DNA of 64,000 nucleotides from NCBI GenBank assembly GCA_029721515.1, contig CM056556.1, positions 4,216,501-4,280,500 of the forward strand. Reading direction: 5' to 3'. The position numbers and the translations under genes were made by a program. The notes under the pieces were generated by a model. It saw only the letters and a program-made list of their open reading frames with translations, did not search any database and had not been told where the DNA came from. The DNA is from Synanceia verrucosa (lineage: Eukaryota; Chordata; Actinopteri; Perciformes; Synanceiidae). Below are positions 1 to 8,991 of the stretch, one piece after another. Every line of letters starts with the position of its first letter. The first letter of the stretch is position 1.

Positions 1-21
1 GGAAATAACATTTACAGTGAA

Positions 22-42
22 TTCAGCAGTCCGGACAGCGCT
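22..42 (+). promoter_or_regulatory. RE1/NRSE-like (REST-binding) motif
   Basis: The 21-bp stretch begins TTCAGCA and ends GGACAGCGCT, matching by eye 17 of 21 positions of the canonical RE1 element. Three of the four mismatches fall in the low-information centre (positions 8-10). REST/NRSF is the vertebrate repressor that silences neuronal genes in non-neuronal cells. The target gene is unknown: the nearest recognised promoter is 30 kb away, and the flank to the left lies outside the window. Confidence 0.5.
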
Positions 43-856
43 GTGGGTGCATGCTCCTTATAGGTGGACATTGTGCTGTAAAATATGAAAGCGATTGTCA
101 GTACTGCCACCGAAAGATCAAACGTCGGACAGTTTGAAAAGCAGCAGCGGCTGAATGGCTACGCTCGTGGGTATTCTTGAACCTCTGACCTCACTTCCCT
201 CGGCCCATACTTTCCTTTTCATGTGGCGCCTCCCTCCATTGGGAAGATAGAGTTGAAGCAAATTGATGAGATAGATAATTTTTTATGAAGTTGCAGCAAA
301 GATTTTCATCAATCGCCTCCATCATCTCCGTCTGCAGACGTGACGCAGTGCAGATTCCTCTCTTCTTTTTTCATGTATTTTTGTGTCCATCGTTGCAAAA
401 CTTTTCAGTTACTCTATCAGCATTTTTGCCTTTTCTCCTTGCCCATCAGTAACACATTTATCAGACTCTACTGGCGTGCACTCTTTCCTTTGATCAGTCC
501 AAACATTAAATTGTCTTCTATATTTCTTGCTGTCCCAGGAATGCTGAACTGTTTTTTAGGCTGCTGATTATCCAGAGTAATTGATCCACATGAGAGACTG
601 GACTCTCAGCTTTTAACATGGATATGGTACATTTACATAAACACCAGAAGTAAACGACATAAAAAGGGAGGAAACATTGCATTCTATTTGCATATTAATT
701 CATTTGGCCCTCTTATGTGTTTTTGTAAACCTCACATGAATGCATCTGGAAAAGCAGAGAGTGATAAATAAGTAATATTAACCAAGCCTGCTTTCCTCTG
801 CTCTTTTGGGGGCTGCAGTGTTTTTGTTTGTTTCATGAAGGGAACATGTTAGAATG
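43..856. other. Unannotated intergenic/intronic DNA
   Basis: AT-rich sequence with no recognised exon, RNA gene or repeat. The 75-codon ORF at 340-567 is compositionally unremarkable and has no recognisable domain. Confidence 0.5.
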
Positions 857-1120
857 TAGGGCTGGGTATTAACATGGACTTCACAATATGATACCTATCA
901 CAATACTTGAGTCACGATACGATTATTGCGCTAATGTGATGTTGCAATATATTGTGCTATTCTACATAAATGACAGAGAAATTTAAAATGCAGCTTAAAA
1001 TAAAAGCTTTATATCTGTGTGTGTGTGTGTGTGTGTGTATGTATATATCTCAAGAAATTAAAAATCTATATAACAGAAGAAAAGGGATCACAATATATTG
1101 TCATATCATTGTTTTTGGTC
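857..1120 (+). mobile_element. hAT-type MITE, family A (TAGGG-TGGGTATT), degraded
   Basis: Starts TAGGGCTGGGTATTAACATG and shares with the copies at 26226, 29468, 31965 and 62466 the cytosine-poor block of alternating GATACG/GCAATAT words, then an AAATTTAAAATGCAGCTTAAAATA segment, a (TG)n/TA tract (1016-1039) and an AGAAGAAAA near-terminal block. The right terminus is degraded, so no target duplication could be recovered. Non-coding and non-autonomous. Confidence 0.65.
1016..1039. repeat. (TG)n microsatellite inside hAT MITE
   Basis: Uninterrupted TG dinucleotides. They occupy the same position in the element at which other family-A copies carry TATG/TACA tracts, so the repeat grew from element sequence. 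Confidence 0.9.
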
Positions 1121-1662
1121 AGGTACTCTAATTTACCTTTCCAAACACACCTCTTATAATCATTAGACAATTGCTTAGACACTATCGGCCACTCGCATCA
1201 TTAGGTTTAGATTTTATTTTGTTTTGCTGAACTGGAAATGCTTCAGAATAAAAATAATCTTTTAGTTTGAAGTCAGAAAGTGTTAGGACAGTGATTTGTC
1301 TTTGGTTTGGCTCTACTCCACCACATTGGATTTACAATGAAACAATAACTGAAGGTAAAGTGCTGACTTTTAGCTTTGCAACTATCTGAGGTTGTTGTCG
1401 TTCCCTTTTTAGTCCCCTGACTTTATGACAATGCAGCAGAACACTTACTGTAAACATGCAGATTAAGCAGCCAAGGAGACGCTTTATGGCCAAACAGTGA
1501 AATATTCTTGACCGGCCACATTAGTCATCTGAATTCAGTTCACTTGATAATGTGTTTTCACTGACTAAAGACCATGGCTGCAGGCCAGAAGACCCTGAAG
1601 CAAGCACCATGGTGTCAGTCTGCAGGTCCAATACATCAGCTAGTCTTTGACTGCAAGGGATG

Positions 1663-1663
<1 letters not shown>
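1121..1663. other. Unannotated DNA
   Basis: No supported gene or repeat boundary. Confidence 0.4.

Positions 1664-1695
<32 letters not shown>
1664..1695. repeat. (TA)n microsatellite
   Basis: Sixteen uninterrupted TA units; likely to be length-polymorphic. Confidence 0.95.
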
Positions 1696-1696
<1 letters not shown>

Positions 1697-3066
1697 CTCT
1701 AGTTCTGATTCATCGAGCCCCACCCCTCTGACTTCCTGTTGCTCCACCTGTCACAGCATGTATGCACTTCACAATAAACAGTGACATTTTGTGTACCATG
1801 TACATGATGTGAATGTAAACACCATCACCATCGTCTCATATAAAATCAGTGCACTGATGGAAAACCTGTACGTTTATATGTACATCTAAGCCGAGCTATT
1901 GGCAATAACCGAGCTAAGGATTTAACTGGAGTTTCAGAGAAATCCGAGTGGACATGCACGGCACATAAATTATTAACTGAGGTACGTTCGCCTCCAAGAC
2001 ACTAGGTGGCGACACACGCCCTTTGGCATTGGCATTCTTCCGGTTCTTCTGCTACTGTGTTGTTGTCATCTCACTTCCCTGGTCTCGTCACTTCCGGAAG
2101 GGGAGTGCCGCTAGTCAGTAGTCCGGCTAACTGTGGTTTGCATATACATGCCGGAAATGTTCGATTTCGAACCACAATATCTGGCACGAATAGTCCGATT
2201 ATAAAAACTCCAGTTCGGTTCGACTACAGTCTGACGAAGGTGCCTATACGGCTTTTAAAACTTTGATATTAGCCAGACTAGGGCAATAAGTATAATAATT
2301 TCTCTAAGTGCACGTAAATGTACCGAATGAAAAAGTTGTGAATAAATTCAAATATCTTAAGTTACAGTTTCTTAATGAGGAGAGTCTGACTGCAACCAAA
2401 ATACTGCAGAAACCCCATATTTCCTGTAGTTTTTAGCATTCCTAATGATTATAAATGAAGTGCCAGGTCTTTCAATTTCAAAGAATCACTCTTTGTGTTT
2501 AGAAAAGAGACCTTTCCAGATTTGCATAAAATGAGAGGATGTGCACATAACAATAAGACTGTAAGGTGTTATGTTTCTGGCGGATTAATTCCTGGTAGAG
2601 ACTTGCAATCTCCCCCTGCGGGTGTCAGGTGACTGACAGCAGGCACAGTATAATGTAATGCACTCACTGATGTGAAACCAGCCCATTCTGGGAACAGCCA
2701 AGAAACCGAAACGTTGACAAATCAAAATGAAGCCTGCATGTTTAGGGTTATAGGCTGTCAAATTGGCAATTTGCAAGTGTGTGAATGTTTTTTTTCATGC
2801 TGTACAGAAATTAATGGAGCCAAATTGCCTCTGCTGTCATTTCCAAATATGCTGTGCTGTGCACCAATTTCTCAGGCTAACCTGAGCTGGCACTGCTTCC
2901 ATCTGAACTAAACAGATTTGGCTCATTAATGATCAGACTTCATCAGATAGCACTTTCTGCAAACAATGAGAGCCATATGTTACCGTAACAGAACCTCTTT
3001 TGTGGATTATTGCTTGGACTGCTGGTGTAGAGATGTACTGGTGAGGTTTTTTTGGGGTTTTTTTTT
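1696..3066. other. Unannotated DNA
   Basis: Contains the CTCF-like site at 1999-2010. ORFs at 2006-2266 and 2585-2911 overlap on opposite strands or lack any known domain. Nothing else is supported. Confidence 0.4.
1999..2010 (+). promoter_or_regulatory. CTCF-core-like motif
   Basis: ACACTAGGTGGC matches 11 of 12 positions of the vertebrate CTCF core CCASYAGRKGGC (first base differs). Single motif matches are common by chance in genomic DNA, so occupancy is uncertain. Confidence 0.35.
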
Positions 3067-3110
3067 TTAACTGTTTGAGTGCCATTGACGTATTTCAACG
3101 TTTCTGTCAA
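3067..3110 (+). mobile_element. TTAA MITE, left-end fragment
   Basis: TTAACTGTTTGAGTGCCATT followed by GACGTATTTCAACG matches the left terminus of the TTAA MITE family (see 6050-6494). The body is absent. Confidence 0.7.
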
Positions 3111-3314
3111 AGTGACAGTTGAATTTAAATTATGGATGATGACCATGATCAATGCCCAACTTACACAAATATAACTCACTGAGGTTTCAAAAAAAGTATT
3201 GTCCTAGAACTGGTATTGAAGCGAAAGTATTGAATTCGCATTGTATCAAAAAAATTTGAAACCCAGCCGTAGGAAAAAGACATTTTAATTTACACTGTGG
3301 TCCTAAAAACAACA

Positions 3315-3814
3315 TTAACTCTTTGTGTGCCATTGACGTATTTCGGTGTTAAATCCAACGCTGGAGTGTCATTGACGTAATAATTTATCAAAGTGTTTTT
3401 CTTGGCAGTGGATCGCAGATCACGTTCTCCCACCGCCTGTGAGTAATGTTGGGGCTTCTGGGAGATGTAGTCAGAGCATAAAGAAGCGGTATACACCACA
3501 GAGATCAAAGCAGGAAGTGGAGACGATTGAAATTAGAGAGCAAAATGGACAGATGCCGTACGAAATGTGGTGATTTTTTTGGTGAAACTGGCTTCTAGTC
3601 TACCTCTTTTAAAACAAGAATGGAACAAGGTAACAACAAACTTTTTTTATCATGATAAAATAGTCTCTTCTTTCATTTTTCATTTTTTCATATTCAGTGT
3701 TTTCAGAGACATAGTACAAAATATTCTGTGGCTCTTGAATTATGACTCAAAATGGGCAAAAATGCTGGCACAAGGTACTTTCTGTTTTATAAAACAGTTG
3801 GCACAAAGGGTTGA
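3315..3814 (+). mobile_element. TTAA MITE, near full length
   Basis: Begins TTAACTCTTTGTGTGCCATT, with a second GGAGTGTCATTGACGTA about 45 bp further in. The family body follows in order: CTTCTGGGAGATGTAGTC, CGGTATACACCACAGAGATC, AGGAAGTGGAGACGAT, AGAATGGAACAAGGTAA, TTCAGTGTTTTCAGAGACAT and GACTCAAAATGGGCAAAAA. It ends GTTTTATAAAACAGTTGGCA with a decayed terminal repeat. About 500 bp and no coding capacity. ORFs across it are artefacts. Confidence 0.8.
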
Positions 3815-4381
3815 CAGACCCAATTAACCCTCATTTGCATCACAAAATGGGTTGACCCAGTCTACAGAGATGAAATGCCACTACCTGAACTCCAAGGTCT
3901 GGTCCCTCAGCACCCCCTCAGACTCCAAGGTAGCAGGAGCTCAAGACATTATCCTCCTCCCTGCCCCGGGACTTTCTTGACATTTCAAGGACCAGGCCAC
4001 AACCATACTGACTGCATATAATTACAAAGGCTCCTCTGCTTTTTCCACAACATAATACAAATGGTTGCTTTAATGCTGCCAAAGCCTACCTTGGGAGGTT
4101 TTCAAATACAGGGCACTCTTGAGGCAGTGAAGCACAGCTTGCTCTCTTCGCTTACTGTTGGATCACAAGGTGAAAGTGCCTGCCAGTCTGCCAGAGTCAC
4201 AGCAGGACAAATGAGAGGACTTTGCAGCGAGGCATACTGTTAGGATTGTAGGGGAGCCAAAGTGCCCAGGGAGCCGGTCCATGGCCTCTGTTTGTGCACT
4301 GGACAGAGTATTAGACCTGGATGAGGTCCAACTGCTGGACTCTCGACCAGGAAGAACCGCTGTGTGCCGCTGGGTCTGGGA
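3815..4381. other. Unannotated DNA
   Basis: No recognised gene. The 60-codon ORF at 4061-4243 has no domain. Confidence 0.4.
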
Positions 4382-4692
4382 TTGGGACAGGGACTTTGAC
4401 TGAGACTGGGACTTTCACTGGGACTTTGACTGAGACTGGGACTTTGACTGGGACTTTGACTGAGACTGGGACTTTGACTGGGACTTAGACTGGGTCTGAG
4501 ACTGAGGCTGAGACTGGGACTTTGACTGGGACTTAGACTGGGTCTGAGACTGAGGCTGAGACTTGGACTTTGACTGGGACTTAGACTGGGTCTGAGAATG
4601 GGGCTGAGACTGGGACTTGGACTGGGACTGAGTCTGGGAATGGGACTTCAACTGGGACTTAGACTGAGAGTGGAACTTAGACTGGGACTTAG
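4382..4692. repeat. Minisatellite, GGGACTTNGACTGNGACT-type units
   Basis: About 310 bp of imperfect tandem copies of 6-bp subunits (GACTGG, GACTTT, GACTGA, TCTGAG) organised in 18-24 bp higher-order units. The array lies directly against the left end of the CACTG-ended element. Because the unit length is a multiple of three, the minus strand reads as a long low-complexity Ser-Lys-Gln ORF (4415-4651). This is a by-product of the repeat, not evidence for a gene. Confidence 0.9.
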
Positions 4693-4696
4693 TCTA

Positions 4697-5628
4697 CACT
4701 GCAAATTTTTGTTCTTACCAAGATGAAAAAAACTTCGATTTAGACATGTTAGATAAGTTATCTTGTTTTAAGAATGAATTTCTTATTTTAAGTGTTCAGC
4801 TATAATCTTAAATCAAGCACACACTGATCTTTATTGACTCAAATAGGCAGGAAATCTTAAAATGAGGTAAATAACTGTTAAAATAAGAGATATTACATCT
4901 CTCCCCTAAAGTGTCATCAAGTAAATCTTGTTTTAAGATTCAGTAACAAACTCAAGATGTTTGAATCAATAGTCACACAAAAACATCTGCAAGCATTTTC
5001 TGTTTGTATTTAGGATATTTTACATATTATGGGTCTGTGAAATGTTATATTTTAATGTCATCTTAAAAACAGCATTTTCTGCTTATTTTCTGCTTGTATT
5101 TAGTCTATTTCTATTTCTAGTCTAATATTTCACATATTTGGAGTCTTTAAAAAGTTAATATCATCTTAAAAGATACATTTTCTGCTTATTCCATTCATAT
5201 ATTTATGATATGTTTCATGTAGTTTGCTTACTTTGGGTCTGTAAAAAGTTAGATTTTGATGTATCTCAGTTGGTAGAGTGGTCGTCCCTTAACCCTAGGG
5301 TCATGGGTTCAATCCCCCCTCCTGCTCCCAGCTGCCTAAGTGTCCCTGAGCCAGACACTGAATCTTTAAATGGCATAACTGCTCCCTGAAGAATGGGTTA
5401 AATGGACAAATTTTGTGTATATGACAAATAAAGCTGATTCTTATGATTAAAACCATAATTTTCTGCTTATTTTAAGCCTTCTAAATACAAATTATTTCTA
5501 GATTTAACATCTTAATTTGAGAAATCTTGTCAAGTGAAATTATCTCACTGCATGGACAGATAATGTCACTTGTTTTGAGGACCTTTTTCCTCAGATTTAG
5601 TGTTTTTAGACACCCCTTTTTTGCAGTG
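4697..5628. mobile_element. CACTG-ended DNA transposon (EnSpm/CACTA-like or mariner-like), non-autonomous
   Basis: The left end CACTGCAAA and right end TTTGCAGTG are perfect inverted repeats, flanked on both sides by TA (4695-4696 and 5629-5630), which could be a 2-bp target duplication. The interior is rich in CTTGTTTTAAG-like and TTTTCTGCTTATT words repeated in both orientations, as in non-autonomous CACTG-ended fish elements. A 2-bp TA duplication fits either animal CACTA elements or mariner. No transposase ORF is present. A tRNA-derived SINE (5261-5446) is nested in it. Confidence 0.65.
5261..5446 (+). mobile_element. tRNA-derived SINE nested in the CACTG element
   Basis: Carries an RNA polymerase III box A-like TTGGTAGAGTGG (5270-5281) and box B GGGTTCAATCC (5305-5315), followed by AGTGTCCCTGAGCCAGACAC, typical of fish tRNA-headed SINEs. 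It ends in an AATAAAGCTGATTCTTATG tail. It lies inside the CACTG-ended element, so it inserted later. Target duplication not resolved. This is not a functional tRNA gene, as there is no intact acceptor stem. Confidence 0.75.
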
Positions 5629-5835
5629 TAAAATGTACTGGTGCTCCAGTACAGTCAGAATCTTGTAAGGAAAAACAGTGGGTGATATTGAACTCTGACT
5701 GTGCTATGAACATGTGCACTGGGTTCCCATTTAACTAAACATTTTAACTGTGTTTGGAATGAAACAATTACATTTGTCTTTGACACGAGTCACGTAGGGC
5801 ACAAACAATGCTCAGAGCCGCTGACACACTATATC

Positions 5836-6364
5836 ACATGACCGTTAATCAAAGTTATGTGGTGTAAGATCAAGTATAGAAAGTCAGAGCACCAGTCTGT
5901 GTCTTGTGGGACTTCATTAGTGTTTAACCTATTGTGAACTCAACTTGTCTTTGTTCTTAATTTGACAGTATTTTGACACCCAGCCTTCTCAAGCTTGACA
6001 GCATAAAGATTCTAAATGGGCACCTTTGGATTTCCTGTTGTAATCTTTCTTAACTCTTTGAGTGCCATCGACAAATATGTACATCAAAGTGGGGTTTTTT
6101 TGCAGCGGGTCGCAGATTGTTGTCTCACACAGCCTGTGAGTGAAGTTGGGGCTTCTGGGAGATGTAGTCGCCATGGAGATCAAAGCAGGAAGTGGAGACT
6201 AGAGAGACAGAGACAAGATTAGAGAGCAAAATGGACTGATTCTGCACAAAAAGTGGTGATTTTGGTGAAAGTGTCCTCTACTCTACCTCTGATAAAACAA
6301 GAATGGAACAAGGTAAAAACAAACATTTTTTTCATGATGAAATAGAGAGTCTCTTCTTTCATTT
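5836..6364 (+). repeat. Duplicated block, source-like copy (partner 8381-8909)
   Basis: Reading base by base against 8381-8909 at a constant offset of 2545 gives 4 substitutions and no indels over 529 bp. The block includes 214 bp of flanking DNA plus the left 315 bp of the TTAA MITE at 6050-6494. Because this copy continues seamlessly into the rest of the MITE, it is the likely donor. Confidence 0.9.
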
Positions 6365-6494
6365 GAGCTATTCAGTGTTTTCAGAGACATATTACAAAAT
6401 ATTCTGTGGGTCATGAAATATGACTCAAAATGGACAAAAACGCTGGCACAAGCCACTTTTGGGTTTATAAAATGGCTGGCACTCAAAGAGTTAA
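6050..6494 (+). mobile_element. TTAA MITE, best-preserved copy
   Basis: 445 bp bounded by a perfect 18-bp inverted repeat, TTAACTCTTTGAGTGCCA at the left and its exact complement at the right. TTAA at both ends suggests a piggyBac-type TTAA target, although TTAA is palindromic and cannot be separated from the terminal repeat without an empty site. The body shares all diagnostic words with the 3315, 19346, 33240, 41068, 42999, 53598 and 60271 copies. ORFs 5989-6183, 6016-6222 and 6283-6636 fall in it and recur in other copies only because the repeat does. Confidence 0.85.
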
Positions 6495-6550
6495 TGCCAT
6501 TATTCCCATTGCCTTTGCGATTGTAGTTGCGGGCTAATTTTGGTATACAA

Positions 6551-6584
6551 TTAAGGCATACGTCAATGGCACTCAAGGAGTTAA
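6551..6584 (-). mobile_element. TTAA MITE end fragment
   Basis: ACGTCAATGGCACTCAAGGA followed by GTTAA is an inverted left terminus of the family. It lies 57 bp beyond the complete copy, so the two form a closely spaced composite. Confidence 0.6.
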
Positions 6585-8160
6585 TAACAAAGCTCAAATT
6601 TGTGCTATTAATGTTGGAGGAAAGATGATTAGACATCAGCTTTACACTTTATATTTTTTTTCAGTGTAAATCTGCTACAGAAAACACCCCTAAAGGATGT
6701 GAACTAGGAGGAAGAGATATTGGCTGTATCTTATCAACTTGTTTAATTAGGATCAGGCATTGATTAAACAGGAGCCAACAGGGAGTTTATCTTCTTTTTC
6801 AACTGAAAAAAATTGACAAGATGTCTGCCGATTTATGTCTGCAAGAGACTCACAAGTTTTTTTTTTAAGATTGCAGTTTTTCTAACTTTTTTAAGGATCC
6901 ACATCCTGAGTTTCCTCCAAGGTCCATTTAAGCTGCCGCCTGAGCTGACTGAGCCAGGACTAAAGTGAGGAAGAAGTTTGCCCTTTGAGCAGCATCTCAC
7001 TGTGGAGTAATTTAGAAGTAATGTGCATAGCCAAGTGTAGTTAACTCACAGTTTTAAAGTTCAAAGATCCAGGAGAACTCAGCCTTTTTTTCTTTGAAGA
7101 GAATATTCAATCTTCTTTTTATTATTTCAGCTCAGGTCCATGCTTCTCTAGTGTAGTGCAGGCAATGTTATTTCATAAATTATTGATTCAACCTCCTAAT
7201 ATGACAGCGATTGCCGAACATGTGGACTCTGCTGTAGCCTGGGTTACCTCAGCTGATTGCAGGGGCTCATTTTACATCGCAGCTCCCATCATTCAGAGTA
7301 ATGGGCCTGTAGATGAGATTTGGCACTTGGACGGAAGTGAATCCATCCGTCCAGTCGGGCCTGCTTCTGCGAGCGTGACGCAATGTGAAGGGTGGGGAGG
7401 GATGAATGTGTAATAGTGGTGAAAGCACATTTCTGTTGCCTAAAAGCTCCATCCCTAGTCGCCTTACTCCACCTCCCTTCCTGTGATGGTGCCAGCTCTG
7501 TGAAGTGGATCAGCCGCTGCCTCAGGATGACCACAGAGGATATTTTAGCACCGGTGCCACCAGGCCTTCCCAAGTCATAGATACACAGTGTCACATTTAC
7601 ACGGCCTTTTATGTCACAAGCTATCAGTCATTGTGTTATGTAAAAACAGTTTGCCATCAGGGAGAATAGACGTCGCTGCTTTTTCACCTTGTGGAAAAAA
7701 GTGCCAGCGCCAGCTAAGCTGAGGCTAACACAACCACATTCTCACACACACACACACACGTGCATATTTAAATGTGTGCACGGGGGTAAATGGATGTGCG
7801 TGTCTCCTTCAATGTCTGTCAATGAATATGGACTCAGGTAACCTTTCCAGCTGATAAGCTTTAGGGAAGACGTGCTGCAGCATATCCTTTCTCTCTGTCC
7901 CGGTGTCGCACCAGCCCAGAGGACGACTCATTTGTCACATCCTAAATATGAACATGGTTATCCTTCACATTGACTTTTTCTCCTCTATTGACCAGCCATC
8001 CTTGAGCTGCTGCCCACGTCCAATATAAAGTGCATCTTAAGCATCATGAATCCACGTCGGTGCAGGTGGACACACCAGTGTTTCAACCGTTGGACTCACT
8101 TTGGTGAACAAATTCTGATACTGAAGTGTTTGTGAACTGTGCTCTCAGATGTCTCTATGA
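6585..8160. other. Unannotated DNA
   Basis: Contains a short (CA)n tract at 7742-7759. ORFs at 7156-7594 overlap on both strands and have no recognised domain. Confidence 0.4.
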
Positions 8161-8380
8161 CGTGTTTTGGCGTCATTTAAAATCCAACGCTTGAGTGCCA
8201 TAGAAGTATATCAAAGAGTTTTTTTTCAGCAGTGGGTCACCGATCGTGGTCTCCCGCAACCTGTGAGTAATTTAAGGGTTTTTGGGAGATGTAGTCGGAG
8301 TATAACGAGACGGTATACACCACAGAGATCAAAACAGGAAGTGGAGACGATCGAGATTAGAGAGTAAGATGAACAGATTC
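8161..8380 (+). mobile_element. TTAA MITE, left part, cut by inserted duplication
   Basis: Includes the inner-terminal GTCATTTAAAATCCAACGCT, CTTGAGTGCCATAGAAGTA, TGGGAGATGTAGTC, CGGTATACACCACAGAGATC and GGAAGTGGAGACGATCGAGA. It stops at GAACAGATTC, exactly where the 5836-6364 copy begins. The family consensus would continue TGGACAAAAAGTGG. Confidence 0.8.
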
Positions 8381-8909
8381 ACATGACCGTTAATCAAAGT
8401 TATGTGGTGTAAGATCAAGTATGGAAAGTCAGAGCACCAGTCTGTGTCTGGTGGGACTTCATTAGTGTTTAACCTATTGTGAACTCAACTTGTCTTTGTT
8501 CTTAATTTGACAGTATTTTGACACCCAGCCTTCTCAAGCTTGACAGCATAAAGATTCTAAATGGGCACCTTTGGATTTCCTGTTGTAATCTTTCTTAACT
8601 CTTTGAGTGCCATCGACAAATATGTACATCAAAGTGGGGTTTTTTTGCAGCGGGTCGCAGATTGTTGTCTCACACAGCCTGTGAGTGAAGTTGGGGCTTC
8701 TGGGAGATGTAGTCGCCATGGAGATCAAAGCAGGAAGTGGAGACTAGAGAGATAGAGACAAGATTAGAGAGCAAAATGGACTGATTCTGCACAAAAAGTG
8801 GTGATTTTGGTGAAAGTGTCCTCCACTCTACCTCTGATAAAACAAGAATGGAACAAGGTAAAAACAAACATTTTTTTCATGATGAAATAGAGAGTCTCTT
8901 CTTTCATTT
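8381..8909 (+). repeat. Duplicated block inserted in a MITE (copy of 5836-6364)
   Basis: 99.2% identical by my count to 5836-6364. The left junction falls inside one MITE copy. The right junction falls at a repeated CTTTCATTT, after which the sequence (GACTCAAAATGACCAAAGGC) differs from the donor copy and resembles an independent MITE right end. Confidence 0.85.
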
Positions 8910-8991
8910 CTTTCATTTCAGACTCAAAATGACCAAAGGCTGGCACAAGGCACTTTCTGTTTTATAAAACGGCTGGCACTCAGTGAGTTAA
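8595..8991 (+). mobile_element. TTAA MITE, chimeric copy
   Basis: The left 315 bp is the near-identical copy of 6050-6364. The right about 80 bp ends GGCTGGCACTCAGTGAGTTAA and comes from a different, more diverged copy. About 65 bp containing the TTCAGTGTTTTCAGAGACAT segment is missing at the junction. Confidence 0.8.

Noticed and set aside
4415..4651. 78-codon Ser/Lys/Gln-repeat protein on the minus strand
   Set aside because: Pure translation of the minisatellite; no start context, no flanking coding signal.
5261..5335. Possible tRNA gene (box A and box B present)
   Set aside because: No complementary acceptor stem and a SINE body follows; it is a SINE head.
5989..6636. Several ORFs, with an identical one at 8534-8728, hinting at a conserved gene
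   Set aside because: The identity comes from the 529-bp duplication and the TTAA MITE, not from protein conservation; both strands are open.
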